Origin: Clostridiales bacterium
GTDB taxonomy: Bacteria; Bacillota; Clostridia; Lachnospirales; Lachnospiraceae
Assembly (NCBI GenBank): GCA_020859985.1
Contig: JAJBVD010000083.1
Coordinates: forward strand, 1 to 64,000
Length of the DNA: 64,000 nt
Direction of reading: 5' to 3'
The notes under the pieces are model-generated. The model did no database searches. It saw only the letters and a list, made by a program, of their open reading frames with translations, and had not been told where the DNA came from. Positions within the stretch are counted from its first letter, which is position 1. The number at the start of each line of letters is the position of its first letter. Below are positions 52,400 to 61,046 of the stretch, piece by piece. Made by a program: the position numbers and the translations under genes.

Positions 52400-52621
52400 A
52401 TGAAAACGTTGAGAGATGTCACGGTAGGAGAGACCGTGACGGTTCAGAAGCTTACCGGTGACGGCCCAATCAAGAGAAGGATCATGGATATGGGCATTAC
52501 AAAAGGAGTGGAGATATTTGTCCGCAAGGTAGCGCCTTTAGGGGATCCGGTTGAAGTCACGGTGCGGGGCTATGAGCTGTCACTTCGCAAAGAGGACGCG
52601 CAGATGATACAGGTTTCCTGA
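52400..52621 (+). CDS. feoA: FeoA, second copy
   Basis: A 73-residue FeoA paralogue: TVGETVTVQKLTGDGPIKRR, IMDMGITKGVEIFVRKVAPL, GDPVEVTVRGYELSLRKEDA. Two FeoA paralogues before FeoB are common in clostridia. AAAGGAGG precedes ATG 52400; the frame opens to 52343 without a site. It differs clearly from the first copy, so the duplication is old. Confidence 0.93.
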   Translation: MKTLRDVTVGETVTVQKLTGDGPIKRRIMDMGITKGVEIFVRKVAPLGDPVEVTVRGYELSLRKEDAQMIQVS

Positions 52622-52836
52622 TGTGCGCCGGATGGCAGATGGAAAGGTATTTTATATCACGTTCAGAAATAGAATGATTTTTTTACATAACGGTTAGATT
52701 AAACGGACTGATATCAGAAACATAAAACATTTGACAGAAATTTAAAACCTTTGACAGATCATCAAAACTTCTGATAGCAGTTTCAAACAAACCAGTTACA
52801 GAACAGTTCTATTAATCAGGAAAGAAGGAGAATGAA

Positions 52837-55362
52837 ATGGCGATTAAAATTGCACTTGCGGGAAACCCGAACTGCGGTAAGACCACTTTATTTAACGCTC
52901 TGACGGGTTCTAACCAGTACGTCGGCAACTGGCCGGGCGTGACTGTTGAGAAAAAAGGCGGTAAGCTGAAAGGGCAGAAGGATGTGGAGATCATGGATCT
53001 TCCGGGTATCTATTCCCTCTCCCCGTACACGCTGGAAGAGGTCGTGGCAAGAAATTATATCATCAGTGAGCATCCGGACGCGATCATCAACATCATCGAT
53101 GGTACAAATATCGAGAGGAATCTGTATCTGACCACGCAGGTGATCGAGCTTGGCATCCCGGTAGTGCTTGCTGTCAACATGATGGATCTGGTGGAGAAGA
53201 GCGGCGATAAGATCAATACAAAGGCACTCTCGAAGAGCCTGGGCTGCGATGTGGTAGAGATTTCCGCGATGAAGGGCACCGGTATCGACGAGCTTTCAAA
53301 GAAGGCGGTAGCCGCCGCCAATTCGAAAAAAGCGGTGAGCCGTGTACATAAGTTTGCCGATGAGGTAGAGGACGCGATTGAAAAGGTCGAGGCTAAGCTT
53401 GGCAGCAGCGTTGCGGACGCACAGAAGCGCTTCTTTGCAATTAAGCTTCTGGAGAAGGATGACAAGATCGCGGAGCAGATGAAGAGCGCACCAAATGTTT
53501 CTGTGGAGATCAAAGCGCTGGAGGATGCGTTTGACGACGACACGGAGAGCATCATCACAAGTGAGCGTTACGCTTATATTTCTTCGATTATTGATTCCTG
53601 CGTAAAAAAGACAGCGGCGAAAGAGAAGCTGACGACCTCAGATAAGATCGACCGTATCGTGACCAACCGGATCCTGGCCCTGCCGATCTTCGCGCTGGTT
53701 ATGTTCCTTGTGTATTATATCGCAATGTCCACGATCGGTGCGGCGGCGACGGACTGGACGAATGACAACCTCTTCGGCGACGGCTTCCATCTCTTTGGTA
53801 TCGGCACTTCGGCATGGTCAGAGGCAGACGAAGAGTACGCGGGTGCGGCTGAGGTTGTGACCGGTTTTGTTGATTACGCGTCAGAGCAGGGCATGGATGT
53901 GGATGCGATCGCGGAGGCGCTCGATGAGGAGTCAGAAGAGTACGACGCAGACGCGGCGGCATCTGCACTTGACGAACTGATTGCCATGTTTGACGAAGAC
54001 GCTGTTGCGGAGTATACTGTAGAAGATGAGGAAACATTAGAGGTTTCAGATGCAGAAGCATCCTATGCGGATCTGACCGCGGCGGCCGAGGTGTATGCGG
54101 CATATGAATACACCGCTCCGGAGATGGGAGATTACGGCATCTATATCCCGAGTATCCCGATGCTCTTTGAGAGCGCATTGAATGCTTTAAACTGCGCAGA
54201 CTGGCTTTCTGGTCTGGTGCTTGACGGTATTGTGGCAGGTATCGGTGCGGTGCTTGGATTTGTTCCGCAGATGCTGGTGCTGTTCATCCTGCTGGCGTTC
54301 CTGGAGTATTGCGGCTATATGGCGCGTATCGCCTTTATTCTGGACCGTATCTTCCGCAGATTCGGCCTGTCCGGAAAATCCTTCATTCCGATGCTGGTCA
54401 GCATGGGCTGCGGCGTTCCGGGTGTTATGGCAAGCCGGACGATTGAAAATGAAAAAGACCGCCGGATGACGATCATGACCACGACATTCATCCCCTGCGG
54501 CGCCAAGGTTCCGTTTATCGCGATGGTAGCAGGCGCTCTCCTAGGCGGCAATCCGCTGGTAGCGACCGCGGCGTATTTCATCGGTGTGGCGGCAGTCATC
54601 TGCTCCGGTATCATTCTGAAAAAGACAAAGATGTTCGCCGGTGATCCGGCTCCGTTCGTCATGGAGCTTCCGGCCTATCACTGGCCGAAGGTCAGCGCGG
54701 TGCTCCGCAGCATGTGGGAGCGCGGCTGGTCGTTCATTAAGAAAGCCGGTACCATCATCCTGCTTTCTACGATTGTCATCTGGTTTACGACTTACTTTGG
54801 ATTCACGGAAGACGGCTTCCGCATGCTGGCGGAGGACGAGATCGACCACAGCATTCTGGCTGCCATCGGCGGCGCGATTGCCTGGATCTTCATCCCGCAG
54901 GGCTGGGGCAACTGGCAGGCGGCCGTGGCATCCATCACCGGTCTCGTGGCAAAGGAAAACATTGTAGGTACTATGGGTATCCTTTACGCGAATGGCGATG
55001 GCACCGTATGGCAGAATATGCAGACCGCGTTCACTGCGGGCGGTTCTTCGGTGGCTGCGGGACTCTCCTTCCTGCTCTTCAACCTGCTGTGCGCACCGTG
55101 CTTCGCGGCGATGGGCGCGATCAAGCGGGAGATGAACAACATCAAATGGTTCTGGTTCGCGATCGGCTATCAGTGCGGTTTCGCGTATCTGGTATCGCTG
55201 GTGGTATACCAGCTGGTTGGCCTGACGACAGGAGAGTGCAGCTTTGGCATTTTCACGATCGTTGCGATTGTCATTGTAGTATTGTTCCTTTATATGCTGT
55301 TCCGTCCAGATCCGAATAAGGAGACCGGGAAAGCCGGAAAGGCCGTGAGAGCAGCGATCTGA
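52837..55362 (+). CDS. feoB: Ferrous iron transporter FeoB with acidic insertion
   Basis: An 841-residue GTP-driven ferrous iron transporter. The G domain is complete: G1 AGNPNCGKTTLFNALTG (about residues 8-24), G2/switch VGNWPGVTVEKK, G3 DLPGIYSL, G4 NMMD. Membrane helices start near 275. Between the first helix and the next (about 328-430) lies an insert of about 100 acidic, Ala-rich residues (LDEESEEYDADAAASALDEL and similar) that standard FeoB lacks. It probably faces outside. The remaining transport core is normal (PCGAKVPFIAMVAGAL, FIPQGWGNWQAA). AAGGAG precedes ATG 52837. It is the last large gene of the feo operon. Confidence 0.95.
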   Translation: MAIKIALAGNPNCGKTTLFNALTGSNQYVGNWPGVTVEKKGGKLKGQKDVEIMDLPGIYSLSPYTLEEVVARNYIISEHPDAIINIIDGTNIERNLYLTTQVIELGIPVVLAVNMMDLVEKSGDKINTKALSKSLGCDVVEISAMKGTGIDELSKKAVAAANSKKAVSRVHKFADEVEDAIEKVEAKLGSSVADAQKRFFAIKLLEKDDKIAEQMKSAPNVSVEIKALEDAFDDDTESIITSERYAYISSIIDSCVKKTAAKEKLTTSDKIDRIVTNRILALPIFALVMFLVYYIAMSTIGAAATDWTNDNLFGDGFHLFGIGTSAWSEADEEYAGAAEVVTGFVDYASEQGMDVDAIAEALDEESEEYDADAAASALDELIAMFDEDAVAEYTVEDEETLEVSDAEASYADLTAAAEVYAAYEYTAPEMGDYGIYIPSIPMLFESALNALNCADWLSGLVLDGIVAGIGAVLGFVPQMLVLFILLAFLEYCGYMARIAFILDRIFRRFGLSGKSFIPMLVSMGCGVPGVMASRTIENEKDRRMTIMTTTFIPCGAKVPFIAMVAGALLGGNPLVATAAYFIGVAAVICSGIILKKTKMFAGDPAPFVMELPAYHWPKVSAVLRSMWERGWSFIKKAGTIILLSTIVIWFTTYFGFTEDGFRMLAEDEIDHSILAAIGGAIAWIFIPQGWGNWQAAVASITGLVAKENIVGTMGILYANGDGTVWQNMQTAFTAGGSSVAAGLSFLLFNLLCAPCFAAMGAIKREMNNIKWFWFAIGYQCGFAYLVSLVVYQLVGLTTGECSFGIFTIVAIVIVVLFLYMLFRPDPNKETGKAGKAVRAAI

Positions 55363-55641
55363 TTTGTGGTGTTGTGAAGCTTTGGACATCCGGTGGGTAT
55401 CCGTTTAGAGCCGACAAAGTGATTAGAAAGAATTTATTTCCATAAAGAATATCAGAGTCCTGGACCCGGAATCGGAATCTTTGTGTTCCGTTTCCCGTTT
55501 CCGGGACCTGTCTGTACACATTATATTATAGTGAACGACAAAATTGTTTTATTATTCACTATAAAAGATAAAATAGTAGTGGGCATAGTTATGATTTTTA
55601 CGTAACACCGGGTGCGCAGGCCGGGAGAAAGGAGTCAGAGT

Positions 55642-55779
55642 ATGGGGACAATCATCGTAGGCGGAATTCTTGTTGTGATCGTAGCTCTGATTATTCGCAG
55701 CATGATTAAAGACAAAAAGGCCGGGAAATCCTTGCAATGCGGCGGAGATTGCAGCCATTGCAAGGGACATTGCGAGTAA
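55642..55779 (+). CDS. FeoB-associated Cys-rich membrane protein
   Basis: A 45-residue peptide too short for standard detection: ATG 55642 with AAAGGAG reads MGTIIVGGILVVIVALIIRS (one helix), MIKDKKAGKS, then CGGDCSHCKGHCE. The C-terminal CxxxCxxCxxxC is the mark of FeoB-associated Cys-rich proteins, proposed to help deliver or sense iron. It lies 279 nt after feoB. Confidence 0.9.
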   Translation: MGTIIVGGILVVIVALIIRSMIKDKKAGKSLQCGGDCSHCKGHCE

Positions 55780-55870
55780 GGAAAACTTTTTTGGTAAATT
55801 AAATTTTTTCTCTTGTATTTTCGCGAAAAAAGTGTATAATGATTTCTGTTCGACAGAAATAACAGTTTTA

Positions 55871-55944
55871 GGAAGTATAGCTCAGCTGGGATGAGCGTTC
55901 GCCTCACACGCGAAAGGTCAGGAGTTCGAGCCTCCTTACTTCCA
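55871..55944 (+). tRNA. tRNA-Val (anticodon CAC)
   Basis: A 74-nt cloverleaf: acceptor GGAAGTA/TACTTCC, D arm GCTC/GAGC, anticodon arm TTCGC-CTCACAC-GCGAA, T arm AGGAG-TTCGAGC-CTCCT, discriminator A. CCA is not encoded. Confidence 0.95.
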
Positions 55945-56015
55945 TCGGCAATTACTTATCTGACAATTACAGGATGATTACTCCGGTTTGTATGATAAGT
56001 GTTGCGAAATACTAT

Positions 56016-56088
56016 GGGCTTGTAGCTCAGTTGGGAGAGCGTTCGGTTCGCATCCGAGAGGTCGAGGGTTCGAATCCCTTCAGGTCCA
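56016..56088 (+). tRNA. tRNA-Ala (anticodon CGC)
   Basis: A 73-nt cloverleaf: acceptor GGGCTTG/CAGGTCC, anticodon arm TTCGG-TTCGCAT-CCGAG, T arm GAGGG-TTCGAAT-CCCTT. The acceptor has the G3-U70 pair that marks alanine tRNAs. CCA is not encoded. It lies 71 nt after tRNA-Val and probably shares its transcript. Confidence 0.92.
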
Positions 56089-56092
56089 TGAT

Positions 56093-56125
56093 AAAAAGCT
56101 CTGGATTTTATATTCAGAGCTTTTT
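56093..56125 (+). terminator. Terminator after the tRNA pair
   Basis: AAAAAGCTCTG (56093-56103) pairs with CAGAGCTTTTT (56115-56125). Confidence 0.9.
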
Positions 56126-56150
56126 CATATTATTAATTTCTTTTATTCTT

Positions 56151-57485
56151 TTACTTTTCCTGATTCATTTTTGCTGCTTTTCCAAACAGGATAAATCCGA
56201 TCACAAAAAGCACAGAGAGCACCGCCACGCCGGCATTTGCAGCGCCGGAAATCTGTGCGACGATTCCGACCAGAAAAGTACCCATGAACGAAGCTCCTTT
56301 TCCAAAGATGTCGTAGATGCCAAAGTACTCGCCGGATTTTTCCGGCGGTATGATTTTTGCAAAATAGGAGCGGGAAAGTGCCTGAATAGCGCCCTGAAAC
56401 ATGCCGACGCAGACTGCGAGCAACCAGAATTCCCATTGCTTGTCCAACTGGATCGCAAACAGCGCTATGAGCGTATAAGCGCCAATGCAGAAGCGGATGA
56501 GCTGATCGGTGCGGAATTGTCTGGAAAGACGACCAAAGATCAGAGCAAACGGGAAAGCGACGATCTGGGTCACGAGGAGTGCCAGCAGAAGGCCGGTGCT
56601 GTCGAGTCCAAGGGCGCTGCCGTAGGCGGTTGCCATATCTATAATAGTATATACGCCATCAATGAAAAAGAAAAACGCGAGCAGATAATAAAAAATATTC
56701 TTTTGCCGAAAAATTTCCATAAATGTATGCCCAAGCCGTGAAAAACTGCTTCGGATGAGGGAAGGGTTTTTTGTGTTCGTGCCGGAAGAATTTTCTTCAA
56801 CAAAATGTGTCTGCCTGTAATTTTTCAGAAGAGGTAATGTGACGAAAAGCCACCAGGCAGCGTTAAGGAAAAACGCGATCGTCATTGCCATGTGAAAGGT
56901 AATGCCGATCGAATCGTACATCAGTACGAAGATGAGCGAGATTACAAAAGGAATACAGCTTCCGATATATCCCCAGGCATATCCGCTGGAAGAGACGGTA
57001 TCAAACCTTTCTTCGGTGGTAATGTCTGTGAGCATGGAATCATAAAAAATCAGACTGGCGTTGAAGCCAATTTTGGCAATCACAAAGACCGCCAGAAAAA
57101 CGATCCATGAGGTTGGAACAGAAAGAGCAGCGCAGCCGATGACGCCAACCATCATACAAGCCGTAAACAACGGCTTTTTGTAATTCTGCGTATCGGCAAT
57201 GCTGCCGAGCACCGGACCGATCAATGCTACGGCTATGGTTGCTACAGAGGCAGCGTAGCCCCAATAAGCCAGATAATCTACCTCGCTGATGCCGGCCGTA
57301 TCTGCCAGATAGTTGAAATAAATTGGTAAAATAGTGGCGACAAGCAGCACAAAAGCGGAATTCCCGACATCGTAAAGAATCCAGTAAATCTCAAGCCGGG
57401 TCAGGCGGCTGTCAGCCGTATTGCTGTTAACGTCCGTGACACTGTTTTTTCGATCATGATTGTTCTTATTTGTACTCATACTCAC
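56151..57485 (-). CDS. MFS transporter, UMF1 family
   Basis: A 444-residue permease with about 12 hydrophobic segments. The N-terminal half carries WILYDVGNSAFVLLVATILP and the MFS loop GPVLGSIADTQNYKKPLFTA; later SSSGYAWGYIGSCIPFVISL and SRSYFAKIIPPEKSGEYFGI are typical of the UMF1 (Atg22-like) group. Substrates are unknown. The N terminus is hydrophilic and Asn-rich. It is convergent with the tRNA pair and 7 nt behind no other gene, so it is probably monocistronic. Confidence 0.88.
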   Translation of the reverse strand: MSMSTNKNNHDRKNSVTDVNSNTADSRLTRLEIYWILYDVGNSAFVLLVATILPIYFNYLADTAGISEVDYLAYWGYAASVATIAVALIGPVLGSIADTQNYKKPLFTACMMVGVIGCAALSVPTSWIVFLAVFVIAKIGFNASLIFYDSMLTDITTEERFDTVSSSGYAWGYIGSCIPFVISLIFVLMYDSIGITFHMAMTIAFFLNAAWWLFVTLPLLKNYRQTHFVEENSSGTNTKNPSLIRSSFSRLGHTFMEIFRQKNIFYYLLAFFFFIDGVYTIIDMATAYGSALGLDSTGLLLALLVTQIVAFPFALIFGRLSRQFRTDQLIRFCIGAYTLIALFAIQLDKQWEFWLLAVCVGMFQGAIQALSRSYFAKIIPPEKSGEYFGIYDIFGKGASFMGTFLVGIVAQISGAANAGVAVLSVLFVIGFILFGKAAKMNQEK

Positions 57486-57656
57486 ACACTCTCTTATATA
57501 TATTTATTCAAAATTGCGATGGAAGCGGTCCGGCAGCTTTTTCCCGGAACGAAGACACTCATCAAATTGCTCCTGCAGCATTGCGGCAATGGGAATGGCA
57601 TTTTCATAGAGCTCCCTGAGCTTTTGATTACTTTCGTCACAAAGAGGATTGTCCTT

Positions 57657-58295
57657 TCACTGATTCATCAGTCCGTTCATCTCATGGTACTGTCCGATCA
57701 GCTTCATGATGGAATTGATCGCACCCTGCTTTATCGGACCCGGTGCACGAAAGAGGGATTTTACCAGACGCATTCCGCGCAGGGACGACCGCACTTTGAC
57801 CGAATCCATGGAAGGGAAAAATGGAACTATCGCTTCCGCGGTATCGGAATCCGTATAGACGAGGTCTGCCGTGCGGGTACCGACGGGATCCCTTCCATCC
57901 TCCCGAAGCAGGTATTTCTCAAATTCCGCCTCTATCTCCAGATGTGCAACGCCGCTTCGCTTAATCTGTCCTTCAATATATGGGTGACATTCACTGTCAA
58001 GCGTGAAGTGGCAGATGTAACCAAGAAGATAGGCGTATTGGCTGCTGTCGCGGCCATATCTGCGTACAACAGAGAGTGCATGGCGGAAAAATGGAGAGGC
58101 TTCTGTCTCATGGAGATGTACGCCATATCGCTGTACGCGGTTTTTGCACCACGGGTGATAAAAAAAGAAAATATCCGGCCCCTGCAATCCTTCACGGTAG
58201 GATGAATTATAACGATCTGTGAGGGCGTTCAGAGACTCGTTCATGTGATTCCGGACGTCTGAACCAAAACGGTCATGGGCGTATACTGCAGGCAT
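57657..58295 (-). CDS. Zinc-dependent phospholipase C-like protein, shortened by in-frame TGA
   Basis: A 212-residue protein resembling zinc-dependent phospholipase C proteins of Clostridia: MPAVYAHDRFGSDVRNHM, QGPDIFFFYHPW, LGYICHFTLDSECHPYI, AHLEIEAEFEKYLL. The His/Asp/Glu residues fit the metal site. The TGA at 57657-57659 is followed, without frame change, by 50 more sensible codons (KDNPLCDESNQKLRELYENA and on to LPDRFHRNFE) ending at TAA 57504-57506. So the gene was probably about 263 residues, and a Trp or Arg codon became TGA. The metal-binding core is upstream of the break, so the product may still function. Confidence 0.8.
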   Translation of the reverse strand: MPAVYAHDRFGSDVRNHMNESLNALTDRYNSSYREGLQGPDIFFFYHPWCKNRVQRYGVHLHETEASPFFRHALSVVRRYGRDSSQYAYLLGYICHFTLDSECHPYIEGQIKRSGVAHLEIEAEFEKYLLREDGRDPVGTRTADLVYTDSDTAEAIVPFFPSMDSVKVRSSLRGMRLVKSLFRAPGPIKQGAINSIMKLIGQYHEMNGLMNQ

Positions 58296-58612
58296 AAAGC
58301 ATTCCTCCTGATGTATCTTTGATGATGTTTTTTCAATCTGTTATCTTGAACGGTTGATTACATTGTATCACGAAATCAAAAAAATAATAGCAAATTTATG
58401 TAAAATCAAAAAATCATATTGATTTTACTCGAAAAATGGCGCATCCTTATCAATAGGCTCAGGGATGCGCGAAGAACCGGACTATATCACAGATGATAAA
58501 GTGAAATCACAAAAACACTTGAACTATCATAACGCTTATGATATAGTAAATCTGTGATTGATCCCGTTGATAGGATCGGGCAAACGGCGAGCACGCGAAA
58601 GGGGGTTTATTG
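58296..58612. other. Intergenic region with hairpins
   Basis: No gene. Seen: TAAAATCA (58401-58408)/TGATTTTA (58420-58427), GCGCATCC (58439-58446)/GGATGCGC (58463-58470), and the DUF6809 promoter with operator (58519-58547). Confidence 0.7.
58519..58547 (+). promoter_or_regulatory. DUF6809 promoter with palindromic operator
   Basis: TTGAAC (58519-58524), 17 nt, TATAGT (58542-58547). The spacer is filled by TATCATAACGCTTATGATA (58525-58543), a perfect palindrome with 8-bp arms. A repressor bound there would block polymerase. An XRE regulator is encoded just downstream on the other strand. Confidence 0.7.
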
Positions 58613-58912
58613 ATGAGCATTATGGATTCGCTCTTTGACGGTAGAATCTATCCGGGAGAGCAGGTTGTGCCAAACAATCCGGAGTATGATAAGACCAATC
58701 GGGAGATAGACATCCTGATGAAGAAGCTGGAGGAAAGGCTTGGCAAGGAAGAGTACGATATGGTAGAAGAGCTTTGCGATCTTCTTTCCGTTTCTGAGGA
58801 CATACAGAACAAAGAAATATTCGCGTACGCGATGTCTATGGGACTGCGGCTCATGCGGGAGGCTTATGATTCGCCATATCTGCAGGAAGAGCAGAGACGA
58901 GGAGATGCCTGA
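58613..58912 (+). CDS. DUF6809 family protein
   Basis: A 99-residue acidic helical protein of the DUF6809 type: SLFDGRIYPGEQVVPNNPEY, then LMKKLEERLGKEEYDMVEEL and FAYAMSMGLRLMREA. It is common in Lachnospiraceae, often near XRE regulators; function unknown. ATG 58613 has GGGGG (58601-58605) before it. The promoter carries a strong operator-like palindrome. Confidence 0.75.
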   Translation: MSIMDSLFDGRIYPGEQVVPNNPEYDKTNREIDILMKKLEERLGKEEYDMVEELCDLLSVSEDIQNKEIFAYAMSMGLRLMREAYDSPYLQEEQRRGDA

Positions 58913-59045
58913 GGGTGCTTCCATGACATTGTATTTGAACTGTGCGAATGACTGAAATTACGTGAATGGAGCAGAAAAGCAGCAGATGTTTCCTGCTCCA
59001 TTCTACTACGGTTTTTCGGGTTTTTATTGTCTTACAGACATCGGC

Positions 59046-59387
59046 TTATGTCGCTGGTTCACTGCAGGTTTCCAACGCGGCTTTTATCATTGCAGTTACC
59101 AGTGCCTGCTTTGAGGGAGTAAGCTCCCTCCAGAGAATTTCCAGTTCTCTGATCTCAGTCATCTCATTTTTGACGAGGAGATCGCGCATCAGATAGTCAG
59201 GAGAGACCTGAAGGGCGTTGCAGATGTCGATCAGCAGCGGAAGGCTTGGCGCCTTGCTGGACTTTTCAGATTCAATCTGCCGGGCATAGACCGGAGTGAT
59301 ATGTACGAGTTCTGCGAACTGGTCGACGCTGTAGCCGCGATCTTTCCTTACTTCACCGATTCTTTTTCCTATTGTGTTCTGATTCAT
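59046..59387 (-). CDS. XRE-family transcriptional regulator
   Basis: A 113-residue repressor with an N-terminal helix-turn-helix (IGKRIGEVRKDRGYSVDQFA, then ELVHITPVYARQIESEKSSK, about residues 6-55) and a helical C-terminal part. Such proteins bind palindromic operators. It faces the DUF6809 gene, whose promoter has a 19-bp palindrome, and is divergent from the gene at 59538; the gap between them (59400-59520) has GCATAC-containing inverted repeats. A local regulatory circuit is plausible but unproven. Confidence 0.85.
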   Translation of the reverse strand: MNQNTIGKRIGEVRKDRGYSVDQFAELVHITPVYARQIESEKSSKAPSLPLLIDICNALQVSPDYLMRDLLVKNEMTEIRELEILWRELTPSKQALVTAMIKAALETCSEPAT

Positions 59388-59537
59388 TTCATCACCTGTA
59401 CCTCATAAACATCTGGATATTTTTTATATGCTTTCAGCATACATTAGGATTGTGGATTTTGATATATTCTGGTAGACTACGATATGTAGGCCTGTAGCAT
59501 ACATAACATGCGTACACAGGCAGAAAGGGAGAATATA

Positions 59538-59999
59538 ATGAGAGTAGAAAAAAGATTTTATACAGAGGAAAGTAAGCTTTTGCAGAGGGCGGAGAGAAAA
59601 GCAGAGCAGGAAAGTGCGGATCAGCAGACGGAAGCACAGATTACTTCAAAAGCGCAGGCAATCATGAATAAGGTACAGGATGAGCAAAAAAAGAATTATC
59701 GGGTGATCCCCGGAGAACGGCTGGATTACTTTGAAAAAATAAGCCGCAGCGCTATGGAGCTTGCGGAGATGGCGCCGCTTGATATCGTGGTTGAGACGGA
59801 GCAGACATTCGGAAGAATTTCTCTGTGCGCGGATTGCCTGATGCTTTTGCCGAATTCACCGGCTGAGAGTAAAGAAATTTTCTCAACACTGGTACGGGAA
59901 GCGGAAAGTACGGAGATCGTGGTGGGGGAGAAGGGATTGATTACCTTTATTTTTGTATTTCCATTTACAACAGAGATTCCCCGTACAAACCAGGCATAA
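59538..59999 (+). CDS. Hypothetical protein
   Basis: A 153-residue soluble protein without a recognised family. The N-terminal 65 residues are highly charged and probably coiled-coil (RAERKAEQESADQQTEAQIT). The C-terminal part is alpha/beta (LDIVVETEQTFGRISLCADC, LITFIFVFPF). ATG 59538 has AAAGGGAG upstream. It lies between two XRE genes and may be under the control of one of them. Confidence 0.55.
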   Translation: MRVEKRFYTEESKLLQRAERKAEQESADQQTEAQITSKAQAIMNKVQDEQKKNYRVIPGERLDYFEKISRSAMELAEMAPLDIVVETEQTFGRISLCADCLMLLPNSPAESKEIFSTLVREAESTEIVVGEKGLITFIFVFPFTTEIPRTNQA

Positions 60000-60123
60000 G
60001 GCAGGTTCTTTTTGAAAAAATAGTATCCATTTGGCTATCAATATGAGCCGGAATGCAGTCTAATAATTCTTTCTCAATACAGTTAAAATGATTTAAAGTA
60101 ATGAGGAAGAGAGGGCTGCCTTC

Positions 60124-60540
60124 ATGAAAGAGAACAAGCGAACGGCGGAATGCGGCTGTGAGAAGGAAAAAGGGTGTGATCCGCAGGAAACAGTCGGTGC
60201 TTATACAGGACCAAGGATCAAAGAGCTTCTCAGAAAATATCATATGACGAAATATCGCCTTTCCCAGCTCTCTGGCGTGCTCCCGATCAATATTACAAGG
60301 TATGTGTCAGGAGTAAGGACTCCATCGCTTCAGACTCTGGAAAAGATATGCGCCGGGTTTGGCATTACTCTCTCTGAGTTTTTTGAGGATGCGCCTTATC
60401 AGGCAGATCCGTCGCTTACGGATGATCAGAACAGCCTGCTGGAAATACTGGACGGGCTGGATGAAAGCCGGAAAAAGCAATTGCTTTCTTATGGCGCATT
60501 TCTGCTCCATGAACAAAATGAAGATGCTTTGGACGGGTAA
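60124..60540 (+). CDS. XRE-family transcriptional regulator
   Basis: A 138-residue regulator. A Cys-containing N-terminal extension (ECGCEKEKGCDPQE) precedes a helix-turn-helix (IKELLRKYHMTKYRLSQLSG, then VLPINITRYVSGVRTPSLQT, about residues 31-80). The C-terminal part DSLLEILDGLDESRKKQLL-like helix is typical of small Cro/C1 proteins in this group. The targets are unknown. spoIIID follows after 59 nt, with a terminator-like hairpin in between. Confidence 0.82.
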   Translation: MKENKRTAECGCEKEKGCDPQETVGAYTGPRIKELLRKYHMTKYRLSQLSGVLPINITRYVSGVRTPSLQTLEKICAGFGITLSEFFEDAPYQADPSLTDDQNSLLEILDGLDESRKKQLLSYGAFLLHEQNEDALDG

Positions 60541-60559
60541 GAGGTCTGTTTTATAAATT

Positions 60560-60601
60560 CCCCGAATAGACTGTAAAAAGTCGCTTCGGGGGATTTTTTT
60601 T
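60560..60601 (+). terminator. Terminator-like hairpin covering the spoIIID ribosome site
   Basis: TCCCCGAA (60559-60566) pairs with TTCGGGGGA (60585-60593), enclosing GACT/AGTC, followed by TTTTTTTT (60594-60601). The spoIIID TTG begins within the T-run and its only Shine-Dalgarno-like sequence, GGGGG (60588-60592), is in the 3' arm. Confidence 0.75.
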
Positions 60602-60854
60602 GAAAGATTATATAGAAGAGCGGGTTCTTACCATTGCAGGCTATATTATTGAAAATCGCGCTACAGTGAGGGATGCGGCAAAACAATACGGCGTGAGCAA
60701 GAGCACGGTACATAAGGATATGGTAGATCGTCTGGCGGAAATTAACCCTTCCCTTATGCACGATGTGAGAAAGATTCTGGATGTGAACAAACAGGAACGG
60801 CATATAAGAGGTGGAATGGCGACACGGGAGAAATATCTGCAGAAGAAACGGTGA
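60600..60854 (+). CDS. spoIIID: Sporulation transcription regulator SpoIIID
   Basis: An 84-residue mother-cell regulator that switches sigma-E genes on and off during sporulation. The sequence is characteristic: MKDYIEERVLTIAGYIIENR, ATVRDAAKQYGVSKSTVHKD (helix-turn-helix), and ERHIRGGMATREKYL. The family starts exactly at this MKDYIEER, so TTG 60600 is taken although it lies at the edge of a terminator-like hairpin that holds its ribosome site. Its own sigma-E promoter is not recognised. Upstream XRE transcripts would have to read through or pause there. Confidence 0.95.
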   Translation: MKDYIEERVLTIAGYIIENRATVRDAAKQYGVSKSTVHKDMVDRLAEINPSLMHDVRKILDVNKQERHIRGGMATREKYLQKKR

Positions 60855-61046
60855 CAAGGACATATTTTTTTTGCTTGACAAAAGATTAAGGGACCTTATA
60901 ATATCTCTTGGAAAAACTTAAGATATTTTTCAGCTTTTATTTGGACTTTATTCAGATTTAATATTTTTTTAATGCTCTGTTTCTTGTTATTACGGAGCAA
61001 TTGTATTACTATGGCTAACAGGTTTACTGTTGAAGGATAAAACATT

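Noticed and set aside
52700-52790. Short repeats (AAAACATTTGACAGA and AAAACCTTTGACAGA) before feoB
   Set aside because: Only two to three AT-rich units with mismatches; no array or element structure, so not listed as a repeat feature.
57657-57659. Selenocysteine reading of the TGA
   Set aside because: No SECIS-like hairpin directly downstream is apparent, and the family is not known to use selenocysteine; a nonsense mutation is simpler.
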